Source of the DNA: Brucella gallinifaecis
GTDB taxonomy: Bacteria; Pseudomonadota; Alphaproteobacteria; Rhizobiales; Rhizobiaceae
DNA length: 64,000 nt
Assembly: GCF_006476605.1 (NCBI RefSeq)
Contig: NZ_ML636802.1
Coordinates: 342,032-406,031 of the forward strand
Direction: 5' to 3'
The notes under the pieces were generated by a model. The model had not been told where the DNA came from. It was given only the letters and a program-made list of their open reading frames with translations, and did not search any database. Below, one piece after another: positions 44,688 to 54,565 of this stretch; positions within the stretch are counted from its first letter, which is position 1, and every line of letters starts with the position of its first letter. The translations under genes and the position numbers were made by a program.

Positions 44688-46496
44688 TTACTCATCACCC
44701 ATTTTGAGCGCCTGAATGAAGGCCTCTTGCGGGATTTCCACCCTGCCGAACTGACGCATGCGCTTTTTGCCTTCCTTCTGCTTGTCCAGAAGTTTGCGCT
44801 TACGCGAGATATCACCACCGTAACACTTGGCCGTCACATCCTTGCGCAGTGCCGAGATCGTCTCACGCGCAACAATACGCCCGCCGATCGCTGCCTGAAT
44901 AGGAATCTTGAACATATGCTGCGGGATCAGCTCTTTGAGCTTCTCGCAGAGCACACGGCCCCGCTTTTCAGCAGCCGAACGGTGCACCAGCATCGAAAGC
45001 GCATCAACCGACTCTTCATTGACCAGAATCGACATCTTGACCAGATCGCCTTCCCGGTAATCGGAAAGATTATAATCGAACGAGGCATAGCCCTTCGAGA
45101 TCGACTTCAGGCGGTCATAGAAGTCGAACACGACTTCATTGAGCGGCAGATCATAGGTGATCATCGCCCGCGGACCAACATAGGTCAGATCGATCTGGAG
45201 GCCACGGCGTTCCTGACAAAGCTTCATGATCGCACCGAGATAATCATCCGGTGTCATGATGGTTGCACGAATCCACGGCTCTTCAATCGCATCAATCTTA
45301 ACCACATCCGGCATATCAGCCGGATTGTGCAGCTCCTTCTGCGAGCCGTCCTGCATGTTCAGGCGATAGACAACAGAAGGCGCGGTCGTGATGAGATCGA
45401 GATCAAATTCACGCTCAAGACGCTCCTGAATAATTTCAAGATGCAAAAGCCCGAGGAAGCCACAACGGAAACCGAAACCAAGCGCTGCAGAGGTTTCCAT
45501 TTCAAAGGAAAATGACGCATCATTAAGACGCAGCTTGCCCATGGCGGAGCGCAAATCTTCAAAGTCAGCCGCATCGACCGGGAAAAGCCCGCAGAATACT
45601 ACCGGCTGTGCCGGTTTGAAGCCTGACAGAGCTTTTTCAGTCGGTCGGCGATCTTCGGTGATCGTATCACCAACGCGCGTATCAGCCACTTCCTTGATGG
45701 AGGCAGTGATAAAACCCAGCTCACCCGGCCCAAGCTCGTCCATGGGAACCATTTTTGGCGTGAACACACCGGTGCGTTCGACCGGATATTTCGCGCCCGT
45801 CCCCATCATGCGGATAGTCTGTCCCTTTTTAAGAACACCATCGATGACACGAACGAGAACGATAACGCCCAGATAACTGTCATACCAGCTATCGACCAGC
45901 ATGGCCTTGAGCGGTGCATTGCGATCACCTTCTGTCGGTGCCGGCAGTTTTTCAACAATTGCTTCCAGAACATCGGCAATGCCAAGACCTGTCTTGGCCG
46001 AAATCTCGACGGCATCCGAAGCATCAATGCCTATCACTTCTTCAATCTGGCTTTTAACGCGCTCAGGCTCGGCAGCGGGAAGGTCGATCTTGTTCAGCAC
46101 CACCACGATCTCGTGATTGTTGTCGATGGCCTGATAGACATTGGCCAGCGTCTGGGCTTCCACGCCCTGAGAAGCATCGACAACCAGCAGCGAACCTTCG
46201 CACGCAGCCAGTGAACGCGAGACTTCATAGGCGAAGTCGACATGTCCGGGCGTGTCGATGAGGTTCAGCACATAGTTCTCACCGTTCTTCGCCTTATAGT
46301 TAAGGCGGACGGTCTGGGCTTTGATGGTAATGCCGCGCTCACGCTCGATATCCATCGAGTCGAGGACCTGGTCCTTCATCTCGCGCGTGTCCAGCCCGCC
46401 CGTCAATTGAATGAGGCGGTCGGCCAGCGTCGATTTGCCGTGGTCGATATGGGCGACGATCGAAAAATTACGAATATGGTCAAGTGGTGTGCTCAT
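44688..46496 (-). CDS. lepA: Elongation factor 4
   Basis: LepA/EF4 is a ribosome-associated GTPase with back-translocation activity, needed in some stress states. The 602 residues have all G motifs: [17 protein letters not shown] (G1), [11 protein letters not shown] (G2), [10 protein letters not shown] (G3), VVLNKIDLP (G4), and the SAK-like EISAKTGLG (G5). The C-terminal LepA domain ends [35 protein letters not shown]. Length is typical. The ATG at 46494-46496 is used. Confidence 0.98.
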   Translation of the reverse strand: MSTPLDHIRNFSIVAHIDHGKSTLADRLIQLTGGLDTREMKDQVLDSMDIERERGITIKAQTVRLNYKAKNGENYVLNLIDTPGHVDFAYEVSRSLAACEGSLLVVDASQGVEAQTLANVYQAIDNNHEIVVVLNKIDLPAAEPERVKSQIEEVIGIDASDAVEISAKTGLGIADVLEAIVEKLPAPTEGDRNAPLKAMLVDSWYDSYLGVIVLVRVIDGVLKKGQTIRMMGTGAKYPVERTGVFTPKMVPMDELGPGELGFITASIKEVADTRVGDTITEDRRPTEKALSGFKPAQPVVFCGLFPVDAADFEDLRSAMGKLRLNDASFSFEMETSAALGFGFRCGFLGLLHLEIIQERLEREFDLDLITTAPSVVYRLNMQDGSQKELHNPADMPDVVKIDAIEEPWIRATIMTPDDYLGAIMKLCQERRGLQIDLTYVGPRAMITYDLPLNEVVFDFYDRLKSISKGYASFDYNLSDYREGDLVKMSILVNEESVDALSMLVHRSAAEKRGRVLCEKLKELIPQHMFKIPIQAAIGGRIVARETISALRKDVTAKCYGGDISRKRKLLDKQKEGKKRMRQFGRVEIPQEAFIQALKMGDE

Positions 46497-46701
46497 ATGC
46501 GCGATTTACCAGCAAGCCGCAAAATCTCAAAGCGGTATTGCATGTTTAATACTGGAAAAGCGACCTTTGTCGCAGTCGTGACAACAAGTCCCCTTTGCGT
46601 TGTTGCCAAAAGGCGATAAATCAGCGCCATAAAACATGCCGCAATCATCATGCCAACCGTAATAATGGCAACATAATCAGGCTTTCATGCAGGAGTTCAG
46701 G

Positions 46702-47688
46702 ATGAAGACCGAACCAAACGAAGTTCACAACAGACCAAAACTGGTCACCGTTTTCGGCGGCTCTGGCTTTGTTGGACGCGCGGTCGTAGCAAGCCTCACC
46801 AAGCGCGGTTATCGTGTGCGTGTCGCTGTGCGCAAACCGGAAGTCGCCTATTATATGGGACCACTTGGCAATGTCGGCCAGATCCAGATGGTTCAGGCCA
46901 ATGTGCGTCATCGCGGTTCGGTTGAACGCGCGATCATGGGTGCCGACCATGTGATCAATCTTGTTGGCATTCTGTCGGAAAGCGGCAAGCAGCGTTTTAC
47001 TGCCGTGCAGGTTATGGGCGCAAAAAACATTGCCGAAGCAACCAAAGCGGCGGGTCTCAAGCTCACACATCTTTCTTCGCTTGCAGCCGATGCAAATTCA
47101 GCATCCAGCTATGCCCGAACCAAGGCAGAAGGCGAAAAGGCTGTTCTTGGCGTGCTGCCCGATACTGTTATCCTGCGCCCGTCGATCATTTTCGGCCATG
47201 AAGACCGCTTTTTCAACCGCTTTGCCAATCTGGCCCGTTTTTCACCCTTTCTGCCGGTTATCGGCGGTGGTGAAACCAAGCTTCAGCCGGTTTATGTCGG
47301 CGATGTCGCAGAAGCTGTTGCACAGGCCGTCGATGGCAAGCTGAAAGCCGGCACCGTATATGAACTGGGTGGACCGGATGTCCAGCCATTCAAGAACTGG
47401 ATGCAAGATATGCTTGGCGTTATTGCCAGAAAGCGCATCATCATCTCGATACCCTGGTGGGTTGCCCGCATTCAGGCGTCTGTGCTGGGTCTGCTGCCCA
47501 ATCCGCTGCTTACCAATGATCAGGTGACATTGCTCAAATCAGATAATGTCGTGTCGCAACAGGCAATCAAGGAAGGCCGCACATTGCAGGGCATCGGTAT
47601 TACGCCGGAAGCCGTGGATGCAATCCTGCCAGCCTATCTCTGGCGCTACCGCGTTGCCGGTCAATATACCAAGACCGGATTGGCGTAA
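46702..47688 (+). CDS. Complex I NDUFA9 subunit family protein
   Basis: A 328-residue extended-SDR protein of the NDUFA9 type found next to or with respiratory complex I in alphaproteobacteria. It has the NAD(P) motif VTVFGGSGFVGRAV, the NLVGILSESGKQRFTAVQVMGAKN stretch, the YARTKAEGE motif (YxxxK), and LRPSIIFGHEDRFFNRFA. The role in complex I is inferred from the mitochondrial homologue. The ATG at 46702 has AGGAG seven bases upstream; an earlier in-frame Met at 46687 is rejected because its context is poorer. Terminators lie at 47708. Confidence 0.88.
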   Translation: MKTEPNEVHNRPKLVTVFGGSGFVGRAVVASLTKRGYRVRVAVRKPEVAYYMGPLGNVGQIQMVQANVRHRGSVERAIMGADHVINLVGILSESGKQRFTAVQVMGAKNIAEATKAAGLKLTHLSSLAADANSASSYARTKAEGEKAVLGVLPDTVILRPSIIFGHEDRFFNRFANLARFSPFLPVIGGGETKLQPVYVGDVAEAVAQAVDGKLKAGTVYELGGPDVQPFKNWMQDMLGVIARKRIIISIPWWVARIQASVLGLLPNPLLTNDQVTLLKSDNVVSQQAIKEGRTLQGIGITPEAVDAILPAYLWRYRVAGQYTKTGLA

Positions 47689-47707
47689 GAGTAGAATATG
47701 GATGAAT

Positions 47708-47735
47708 AAAGGGGCCAAATGGCCCCTTTTCTTTT
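47708..47735 (+). terminator. Terminator of the NDUFA9-like gene
   Basis: AAAGGGGCC (47708-47716) pairs with GGCCCCTTT (47721-47729), followed by T-rich sequence. Confidence 0.9.
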
Positions 47736-47781
47736 GCGCGACCGCTCCAGCCCTGCGCTATGGCTCCGGGCGTTCGTCGCT

Positions 47782-47807
47782 CAAAAAGCCAAATCATTGG
47801 CTTTTTG
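47782..47807 (-). terminator. Terminator of uppP
   Basis: CAAAAAGCCAA (47782-47792) and TTGGCTTTTTG (47797-47807) are perfect complements with a four-base loop, giving A and T tracts on both strands. It lies just beyond the uppP stop at 47828. Confidence 0.85.
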
Positions 47808-47827
47808 TCCGCGATGCGGACCGCTCC

Positions 47828-48634
47828 TCACCCCCAGACCAAAAGCGCAGCCATTCCAAGCGAGCCAACGATCAGGCGCCACCATGCAAACAGCCTGAAA
47901 CCATGGCGCGAGACATAATCAAGCAAATGCTTGACGACAAATACGCCAGAGATAAAAGCCATGATAAAACCGATAATGATCTGAGCCGTGTCATTCATCG
48001 AAAGCATGCTATGGCTTTTATAAAGATCATAAGTAAAAGCGCCGGCCATGGTTGGCATGGCGAGGAAGAACGAAAACTCTGCCGCCGAGCGCTTGTCTGC
48101 GCCAAGCAGGAGGGCACCAACAATCGTGGAGCCCGAACGCGACACGCCGGGAACCATAGCAAGGCACTGGAAAAAACCAATGGCGAGACAAATCGGCATC
48201 GGATAATCCATCACGTCACGATAGCGCGGCTTGAGGTCCATCTGATCAATCCAGAGCAGAATAAACCCGCCAAGGATAAGCATGATACAAACCAGCATCG
48301 GCGTTTCAAACAACACGCTTTTGATAAAACCATGCATCATTGCACCAATGATGGCGGCAGGCAAAAATGCCAGCAAAATACCAAAAACAAAACGACGGGT
48401 TCGGGCATCGCGCGGGAAGTCGGTCAGAATTTTAAGCAGTTTTGCCGAATAGACTGTCAGGATCGCAAGGATTGCACCGAGCTGAATGAGAACCTCAAAG
48501 GTCTTTCCAGTCGATTCAAAGCCGAGAAAATGGCCGATCAGCAACAAATGCCCTGTAGAAGAAACGGGAATGAATTCCGTCAAACCTTCGATCAGTCCGA
48601 GAAAAGCGGCTTCCAGAAGATTATAAATTTCCAT
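47828..48634 (-). CDS. uppP: Undecaprenyl-diphosphate phosphatase
   Basis: UppP (BacA) recycles undecaprenyl pyrophosphate to the lipid carrier for peptidoglycan and other wall polymers; it also affects bacitracin tolerance. The 268-residue inner-membrane protein has the family motifs [23 protein letters not shown] (Glu/Ser/Thr near residue 20) and [20 protein letters not shown] with the catalytic Arg region. Eight hydrophobic segments are seen. The ATG at 48632-48634 is used. Confidence 0.97.
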   Translation of the reverse strand: MEIYNLLEAAFLGLIEGLTEFIPVSSTGHLLLIGHFLGFESTGKTFEVLIQLGAILAILTVYSAKLLKILTDFPRDARTRRFVFGILLAFLPAAIIGAMMHGFIKSVLFETPMLVCIMLILGGFILLWIDQMDLKPRYRDVMDYPMPICLAIGFFQCLAMVPGVSRSGSTIVGALLLGADKRSAAEFSFFLAMPTMAGAFTYDLYKSHSMLSMNDTAQIIIGFIMAFISGVFVVKHLLDYVSRHGFRLFAWWRLIVGSLGMAALLVWG

Positions 48635-48854
48635 GAAGTCAGTACCTTAGAAGGTGGCAGAATAAAAATGGCGCATCTTGACGAGCTGTTAATCATGAAA
48701 ATGCTACAAACAGCACTCCCGGCGATTGCTTGTCTCAGCCAAGCATAGCACCTATAACCTAAACATTCCGTTGAGGCGGCTCGAATAACCTGAAAGCAGC
48801 GATAACCTGCCAAGGGTGCAAATGCCAGCCGAGATTTCTCACCGGAAGTTAATC

Positions 48855-48955
48855 AGAGCGCCGTGCGTCCCGAAAAGACGCACAAAGGACGCTCTGGCCC
48901 TTAAAACGAAGCATCGTGCTTTCCAAAAATCGAATCCCGATTTTTGGGCCGATGC
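48855..48955. repeat. Mosaic element: two adjacent nested stem-loops
   Basis: First: AGAGCG (48855-48860) with CGCTCT (48890-48895), enclosing GTGCGTC (48863-48869) with GACGCAC (48877-48883). Second: GCATCG (48911-48916) with CGATGC (48950-48955), enclosing CCAAAAATCG (48923-48932) with CGATTTTTGG (48938-48947). This is the build of rhizobial intergenic mosaic elements, and it is a family distinct from that at 15494. It lies 36 bases before the GST gene. Confidence 0.8.
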
Positions 48956-48990
48956 TGTCAAGCTTGTCAGTCGAGAGTACCGCGTCGATC

Positions 48991-49683
48991 ATGCTTACGC
49001 TTTTTCATCATCCCATGTCTTCAGGTTCGCGCTATGTGCGGCTTATTCTCGGCGAATATGATGTTGAGGCCGAAATGATCGAGGAGCGTCCATGGTCGCG
49101 CCGCAAGGAATTTCTTGCACTCAACCCCGCAGCAACACTCCCCGTCCTGCTCGCTGAACGCGATCTGCCCGTTGTCGGTGCGACAGTTATTGCAGAATAT
49201 CTCGACGAAACACGTGGGGCACTCAAGCGCAATCGCCGCCTTTTGCCCGAAAGCCCGATGGAACGCGCAGAAGTGCGCCGACTGGTTGACTGGTTTCTGC
49301 TCAAGCTTGAAAATGAAGTCACACGCCATATTGCGCGTGAACGCGTGTTCAAGCTGCAAATGTCAGCCGAAACAGGTGGCAGCGCACCCGATTCAACCGC
49401 CATTCGTGCAGCCCGCACCAATATCCGTCAGCATATGCGCTATATCGACTGGCTTGCCGCCACCCGCGACTGGCTCGCAGGCGGTCTGCCAAGCTATGCG
49501 GATATGGCCGCAGCAGCATCGCTCTCCGTGCTCGATTATCTGGGCGAAATCGAATGGGGCGAGACAAAAGCCGCGCGCGACTGGTATGCTCGCATGAAAT
49601 CGCGTCCGTCCTTCCGCCCTTTATTGTCTGATCGCGTGCGCGGACTAGCACCAGTGGCCCATTATGGCGACCTCGACTTCTGA
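48991..49683 (+). CDS. Glutathione S-transferase family protein
   Basis: A 230-residue GST with the N-terminal thioredoxin fold (MLTLFHHPMSSGSRYVRLILGEYDV; the GSH site PVLLAERDLPVVGATVIAEYLDE has the conserved cis-Pro and Glu-Ser-like position) and the helical C-terminal domain (VDWFLLKLENEVTRHI...LAGGLPSYADMAAAASLSVLDYLGE). The substrate is unknown. The ATG at 48991 is preferred, though the ribosome site GAGAG is distant; an earlier frame start at 48916 lies in the mosaic repeat. Its end overlaps queG by 20 bases. Confidence 0.9.
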   Translation: MLTLFHHPMSSGSRYVRLILGEYDVEAEMIEERPWSRRKEFLALNPAATLPVLLAERDLPVVGATVIAEYLDETRGALKRNRRLLPESPMERAEVRRLVDWFLLKLENEVTRHIARERVFKLQMSAETGGSAPDSTAIRAARTNIRQHMRYIDWLAATRDWLAGGLPSYADMAAAASLSVLDYLGEIEWGETKAARDWYARMKSRPSFRPLLSDRVRGLAPVAHYGDLDF

Positions 49684-50827
49684 TAAAAAACAGGCTCTCG
49701 AAAAGGCGCTCAAGCTCAAACGCTTTCTGATCGAAGAAGCCAAAGCAATCGGTTTCGATGCCGTGGCTTTCACGGGTCCTGATTGTATTCCGCAAGCCCC
49801 CCTTCGGTTGCGGCAATATATTGCTGACGGCCATCACGCCGATATGCTCTGGATGGAGGAAACCGAAGAACGCCGCGCTAATCCGAGTGTATTATGGCCA
49901 GAAGTCCGGTCAATCATGGTGCTTGCCATGAATTATGGACCGGACAACAATCCCCTTGAAATTCTTGAACACAAGGACCGCGCCGCAATCTCGGTCTATG
50001 CGCAAAATCGCGACTACCACGACATCATCAAGGGCAAGCTCAAACATATTGCAAGCCGCTTTGCAGCGCGTGCGGGACAAGATGTAAAAGTCTTTGTCGA
50101 TACAGCGCCCGTGATGGAAAAGCCGCTGGCACAGGCGGCAGGTCTTGGCTGGCAGGGAAAACATACCAATCTGGTCAGTCGTGAACTTGGCTCATGGCTG
50201 TTTCTTGGTTCGATCTTTACCACGGCTGACATTCCACCCGATGAAGCTGATCGCGATCATTGCGGATCGTGCAGGGCATGTCTTGATGCCTGCCCGACAA
50301 AGGCCTTCCCCTCGCCTTACCGGATCGATGCGCGGCGCTGCATCTCCTATCTGACCATTGAGAATAAAGGTCCGATCCCGCTCGAATTTCGCAAAGCCAT
50401 GGGCAACCGCATCTATGGTTGCGACGATTGCCTTTCTGTCTGCCCCTGGAACAAGTTTGCGCAAGCGACCAGCGAGATGAAGCTCAAGGCCCGTGACGAT
50501 CTCAAGGCGCCCAGGCTTGCGGATTTTCTTGCCCTTGACGATGCCACATTTCGCACGCTGTTTTCCGGTTCTCCCGTCAAGCGTATCGGGCGCGACCGTT
50601 TCCTGCGCAATGTGCTGATTGCGGCAGGAAATTCAGAGGATCAAACGCTGGTGCCGCTAGTGGAAAGCCTGCTTGAAGATCCGGCGCCTGTCGTGCGTGG
50701 TGCTGCTGTCTGGGCTTTGAAACAGCTTGCAAGTACAGACTATTTCAAAACATCACACAAACGTCTGGCCTCACGCGAAGAGGATGCTACGGTGCGTGCA
50801 GAATGGATCATAGATATTGGAGAATAG
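49664..50827 (+). CDS. queG: tRNA epoxyqueuosine(34) reductase
   Basis: QueG reduces epoxyqueuosine to queuosine at tRNA position 34, using cobalamin and two iron-sulfur clusters. The 387 residues have the N-terminal DUF1730-like domain (NYGPDNNPLEILEHKDRAAISVYAQNRDYHD; KVFVDTAPVMEKPLAQAAGLGWQGKHTNLV), ferredoxin-like clusters DHCGSCRACLDACPTKAF and GCDDCLSVCPWNKFAQ, and a C-terminal HEAT-like repeat (VPLVESLLEDPAPVVRGAAVWALKQL). It overlaps the GST gene by 20 bases and the epimerase gene starts five bases after it, so the three form an operon. Confidence 0.97.
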   Translation: MATSTSDKKQALEKALKLKRFLIEEAKAIGFDAVAFTGPDCIPQAPLRLRQYIADGHHADMLWMEETEERRANPSVLWPEVRSIMVLAMNYGPDNNPLEILEHKDRAAISVYAQNRDYHDIIKGKLKHIASRFAARAGQDVKVFVDTAPVMEKPLAQAAGLGWQGKHTNLVSRELGSWLFLGSIFTTADIPPDEADRDHCGSCRACLDACPTKAFPSPYRIDARRCISYLTIENKGPIPLEFRKAMGNRIYGCDDCLSVCPWNKFAQATSEMKLKARDDLKAPRLADFLALDDATFRTLFSGSPVKRIGRDRFLRNVLIAAGNSEDQTLVPLVESLLEDPAPVVRGAAVWALKQLASTDYFKTSHKRLASREEDATVRAEWIIDIGE

Positions 50828-50832
50828 CTGGA

Positions 50833-51702
50833 ATGCGTATTTTTCTGTTTGGGGCCGGTTATTCAGCGAGAGCTTTTTCCCGCCTGATGCGTGGAGAGGC
50901 AGAACGCATTGATGGCACCACGCGCAATGAGCAGAATTTCCCGCTTCTTGAACAATCCGGCATTGCGCCAATCACTTTTGACGGCGAAACTGCTTCAGCG
51001 GAACTGATCGACCGCCTCGCAAAATCAACCCATGTCGTCATCTCGGTTTCGCCGCGTGACAATGGTGATCCTTGTCTGGCAATCGTTGAAGAAGCATTGC
51101 GGCGTCCGGGCAATACTATTCGCTGGATCGGCTATCTTTCAACCGTTGGTGTCTATGGCAATTTCGATGGCAACTGGATTGACGAAACAGCATTGCGCCA
51201 GCCCGCTTCACGACGTTCAACAGAGCGCGTTGAAGCAGAAAATGCATGGCAGGCGCTGAGCGAGCGTTACGGCACGCCGGTTGCGCTTCTTCGTCTGTCG
51301 GGCATTTATGGTCCCGGAAGAAATGCTTTCATCAATCTTGAGCGTGGGACGGCGCGACGCATTATCAAGCAGGATCAGGTCTTCAATCGCATTCATGTTG
51401 AAGACATTGCCGGATCATTACGCTTTCTCGCCGGCACCAATACGGGCGGCGCATTCAATATTACCGATAATGAACCAGCGCCGCCACAGGATGTCGTCAC
51501 CTATGCGGCCGAGCTGATGGGCGTTATTCCACCGCCTGAAATTCCATTTGAAGATGCCGAGATGACACCAATGGCCCGCTCCTTTTATGGCGAGAATAAA
51601 CGTGTTTCCAACCAGCGCATCAAGGCCTTGGGTTATGAATTTATCTACCCCGATTATAAAATTGCTTTTTCGGCCATGTGGAGAGACAATAATTGGCGCT
51701 GA
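50833..51702 (+). CDS. NAD(P)-dependent epimerase/SDR family protein
   Basis: A 289-residue extended SDR protein beginning MRIFLFGAGYSARAF, with GxGYxAR replacing the classical GGxGF motif. Parts visible are VVISVSPRDNGDP, IRWIGYLSTVGVYGNFDGNWIDETA (catalytic Ser/Tyr region, as YGNFDGNWIDE of the YeeZ-like group), and LRLSGIYGPGRNAFINLERG. It resembles YeeZ-type proteins of unknown reaction. The ATG at 50833 is used. It follows queG by five bases. Confidence 0.88.
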   Translation: MRIFLFGAGYSARAFSRLMRGEAERIDGTTRNEQNFPLLEQSGIAPITFDGETASAELIDRLAKSTHVVISVSPRDNGDPCLAIVEEALRRPGNTIRWIGYLSTVGVYGNFDGNWIDETALRQPASRRSTERVEAENAWQALSERYGTPVALLRLSGIYGPGRNAFINLERGTARRIIKQDQVFNRIHVEDIAGSLRFLAGTNTGGAFNITDNEPAPPQDVVTYAAELMGVIPPPEIPFEDAEMTPMARSFYGENKRVSNQRIKALGYEFIYPDYKIAFSAMWRDNNWR

Positions 51703-51773
51703 CAACAGCCCCGGAAAGCCAAATCCGGGCTGTTGCTTTGCATGATTCGAGCAAATTTATTTGGAAATTGCCC

Positions 51774-52733
51774 ATGGCTAAGAGATTTTCCTCCCGATTC
51801 TGGTCGCGTTTTGTCCTCGCAACCTGTCTTTCGGTAATGATTGTGCCAGAATTTGTTTCAGCAGAACTTACTTCACAGGCATTTGCGCAGGATGCCCCTG
51901 CAAAACAGGCTTTCGGCAGCAAGAAACTGCCCGTTCTGACGAAAGAGCCGCAATCCATCGGCTTTTATGCCAAGGGTTGCTTGTCCGGTGGCGTTGCCTT
52001 GCCTGTGGATGGTCCGAACTGGCAGGTCATGCGCCTTTCACGCAATCGCAACTGGGGGCATCCGCGCACAATCGGCCTTCTTGAAAAACTCTCCCGCGAT
52101 GCCGCAAAAGACGGCTGGCCGGGGCTGCTGGTTGGCGATATTTCGCAGCCACGCGGTGGCCCGATGCTGACCGGGCACGCCTCCCATCAAGTGGGGCTTG
52201 ATGCCGATATCTGGCTGACGCCAATGCCAAAAGAACGCTTCACCGATGCAGAGCGTGAAAACGTATCCGCCATTTCCATGCTGAAAAAGGATTCGCTTTA
52301 TGTTGATCCAAAGAAATGGACCCCGGCACGTACAGCGCTTATCAAACACGCTGCCAGCTACCCGGAAGTCGAACGCATATTCGTACATCCCGGCATCAAG
52401 AAACAGCTTTGCGACACTGCAACCGGCGACCGCCAATGGTTGAGCAAAGTGCGCCCCTATTGGGGTCATTTCTATCATTTTCACATCAGGCTGCATTGCC
52501 AGCCCGGATCGCCCGACTGCAAGCCACAGCCAAAAGTCACAGGTGGCGATGGTTGCGACAAGTCACTGGCATGGTGGTTTACCGATGAACCATGGAAGCC
52601 TGCAAAGCCATCCAAAGAACTGCCGAAAAAACCAAAGCAGATCATGGTTTCAGACCTGCCAAAAGCCTGTGCCGCTGTGCTTAATGGTCCGTCGCCGGAT
52701 TCAATTGCGGATGTAATCTATAATGCTAATTAA
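51774..52733 (+). CDS. mepA: Penicillin-insensitive murein endopeptidase
   Basis: MepA is a zinc LAS-family DD/LD-endopeptidase that cuts peptidoglycan cross-links in the periplasm. The 319 residues have a signal peptide (SRFVLATCLSVMIVPEFVSAE), then GCLSGGVALPVDGPNWQVMRLSRNRNWGHP, the zinc motif TGHASHQVGLDADIWLTPMP (HxxGxxxD), and the final YWGHFYHFHIRLHC with the last ligands. Cysteines suggest disulfides. The ATG at 51774 is chosen for its signal peptide and GGAAA; the frame is open from 51693. Confidence 0.95.
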   Translation: MAKRFSSRFWSRFVLATCLSVMIVPEFVSAELTSQAFAQDAPAKQAFGSKKLPVLTKEPQSIGFYAKGCLSGGVALPVDGPNWQVMRLSRNRNWGHPRTIGLLEKLSRDAAKDGWPGLLVGDISQPRGGPMLTGHASHQVGLDADIWLTPMPKERFTDAERENVSAISMLKKDSLYVDPKKWTPARTALIKHAASYPEVERIFVHPGIKKQLCDTATGDRQWLSKVRPYWGHFYHFHIRLHCQPGSPDCKPQPKVTGGDGCDKSLAWWFTDEPWKPAKPSKELPKKPKQIMVSDLPKACAAVLNGPSPDSIADVIYNAN

Positions 52734-52735
52734 AG

Positions 52736-52813
52736 CTAGTGTGGTGGATTTGAAGTTCCTATCATTTGTCTTGCATTCATGTTTAGGAACTTCAAATCCG
52801 TAAACCACACTAG
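52736..52813. repeat. Inverted repeat element 1 (CTAG-ended)
   Basis: Arms CTAGTGTGGT (52736-52745) and ACCACACTAG (52804-52813) are perfect; inner arms ATTTGAAGTTCCTA (52748-52761) and TAGGAACTTCAAAT (52784-52797) are also perfect. A small bulge separates the parts on the right arm. The loop is about 22 bases. It begins directly after the mepA stop. Confidence 0.9.
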
Positions 52814-52826
52814 ATTCAATAATTTA

Positions 52827-52902
52827 CTAGTATGGCTTTGGTCCCGAAATTCGCTCAGTTGATTGCAATAAAGTGATACGAATTTCGGGTCCGCCATACT
52901 AG
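52827..52902. repeat. Inverted repeat element 2 (CTAG-ended)
   Basis: Arms CTAGTATGGC (52827-52836) and GCCATACTAG (52893-52902) are perfect, as are inner arms CCCGAAATTCG (52843-52853) and CGAATTTCGGG (52879-52889). It has the same plan as element 1, 13 bases away, with a related outer arm CTAGTRTGGY but an unrelated inner arm. The style recalls the paired palindromic repeats described in Brucella (Bru-RS). Confidence 0.9.
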
Positions 52903-52988
52903 CATCAGAAAACAGGCTTTTCACTGGCTTATAGCTCCGCTATAGGCTTAAAACGATTTAACACGCCAATGACAAGGTTATCATATTC

Positions 52989-53366
52989 ATGACAGGACGC
53001 CTGCGCATCGCATTGATCGCCCATGATCTGAAAAAGGACGAGATGGTTGCTTTCGCACGCAGCCATGAAAAAGCTCTGTCGCATTATGATATCGTGGCAA
53101 CCGGCACCACCGGCGGGCTTATTCAGGACGCCTGTCCTTCACTCAATATTCTGCGCGTTAAAAGTGGACCTCTTGGCGGCGACCAGCAAATCGGTGCCAT
53201 GATCGCCGAAGGCACTGTGCAGGCTTTAATCTTCTTTATCGATCCGCTTTCGCCATTGCCGCATGATGTGGATGTGAAGGCTTTGACACGTCTTGGCAGC
53301 GTCTATGACATTCCCATGGCGCTCAACCCGGCCACGGCTGAAAAACTTATAAAAGTGCTTGATTAG
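52989..53366 (+). CDS. mgsA: Methylglyoxal synthase
   Basis: MgsA turns dihydroxyacetone phosphate into methylglyoxal and phosphate, a bypass used when phosphate is low or sugar phosphates build up. The 125 residues match the short family form: [57 protein letters not shown] (the catalytic Asp and phosphate loop) and [23 protein letters not shown]. It lies just upstream of glk. The ATG at 52989 is used. Confidence 0.97.
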   Translation: MTGRLRIALIAHDLKKDEMVAFARSHEKALSHYDIVATGTTGGLIQDACPSLNILRVKSGPLGGDQQIGAMIAEGTVQALIFFIDPLSPLPHDVDVKALTRLGSVYDIPMALNPATAEKLIKVLD

Positions 53367-53438
53367 GGTCAGGGCCTTAATCAGGCGCGTCCATATGGCC
53401 CGCAAATAATAAGAACAAACAAAGCAGCAAGGCACACC

Positions 53439-54458
53439 ATGTTTAACGCTGACCAGAATTTCAAATTTCCCGTCCTCGTCGGCGACATCGGTGGCACCAA
53501 TGCCCGCTTTGCGCTGCTTGTTGATACGCATGCAGAGCCAAAAGAGTTTCCGGTTGTGCAAACGGCAAATTATGCCACGATAGACGATGCTATCGAGCAG
53601 ACAGTTCTCAACCATACATCCATCCGTCCGCGTTCAGCGATTCTCGCAGTCGCCGGCCCGGTTGATGGCGATGAGATCGATCTCACCAATTGCGACTGGG
53701 TTGTGCGTCCAAAACAAATGATTGCCAATCTGGGCTTTGAAGATGTGACCGTCCTCAATGATTTTGAGGCGCAGGCGCTCGCCGTTGTGTCCATCGAAAA
53801 AGAATATCTGCACCAGATCGGCGGCAATGAAGAAGAAATTACAGCGACGCGCGTGGTCCTTGGACCCGGCACAGGTTTAGGCGTTGCAGGGCTTGTACGC
53901 ACCAGCAAGGCATGGGTTCCGGTTCCCGGCGAAGGCGGTCATATTGATATCGGCCCACGCAGTGCACGCGATTATCAGATCTTTCCGCATATCGAGACCA
54001 TCGAAGGCCGCGTTGCAGCCGAGCAGATCCTGTGCGGCCGCGGTCTGCGCAATCTTTATCTGGCAATCTGCGCGGCCGATAATGCAAAACCGGTTCTCGA
54101 CACACCACCCGATATCACCGCAGCCGGTCTTGATGGCAGCAATAAACAGGCCGTTGAAACGCTTGAGCTGTTTGTGACCTATCTTGGTCGTATTGCAGGC
54201 GACCTTGCACTTATTTTCAAGGCGCAGGGCGGTGTCTATTTATCAGGCGGCATTCCACAGCGCATTCTTCCCGCACTTCAAGGCGGATCGTTTCGCGCAG
54301 CCTTTGAAGACAAGGCGCCCCACTCGCATTTCATGCATGATATTGCGGTGCGTGTTGTCGTTCATCCACTTGCAGCACTCAGCGGACTGTCCGCTTTTGC
54401 GCGTGCCCCGACACGGTTTGAAGTGGCCACCCAGGGACGCCGCTGGCGTCTTGGCTGA
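53439..54458 (+). CDS. glk: Glucokinase
   Basis: Glk phosphorylates glucose with ATP. The 339-residue enzyme is the hexokinase-type glucokinase of proteobacteria (Glk family), not [19 protein letters not shown] (phosphate 1), [34 protein letters not shown] (adenosine motif part), [13 protein letters not shown], and [11 protein letters not shown]. The ATG at 53439 follows AAGG. Its position after mgsA and near gpmA reflects a sugar-metabolism cluster. Confidence 0.96.
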   Translation: MFNADQNFKFPVLVGDIGGTNARFALLVDTHAEPKEFPVVQTANYATIDDAIEQTVLNHTSIRPRSAILAVAGPVDGDEIDLTNCDWVVRPKQMIANLGFEDVTVLNDFEAQALAVVSIEKEYLHQIGGNEEEITATRVVLGPGTGLGVAGLVRTSKAWVPVPGEGGHIDIGPRSARDYQIFPHIETIEGRVAAEQILCGRGLRNLYLAICAADNAKPVLDTPPDITAAGLDGSNKQAVETLELFVTYLGRIAGDLALIFKAQGGVYLSGGIPQRILPALQGGSFRAAFEDKAPHSHFMHDIAVRVVVHPLAALSGLSAFARAPTRFEVATQGRRWRLG

Positions 54459-54565
54459 GCCGCACACATTCTCAGGCATGGTCAAGCCGCAAAGATAACG
54501 CTATAGAAGCGCTGCAATTGATCATTATTGCAGCCAGACGCTGCCAGACAAAAAGCACTTTGCCC

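Noticed and set aside
47546..48748. 400-codon open frame on the plus strand
   Set aside because: It covers the end of the NDUFA9-like gene and the antisense of uppP, both well supported; the composition is that of a shadow.
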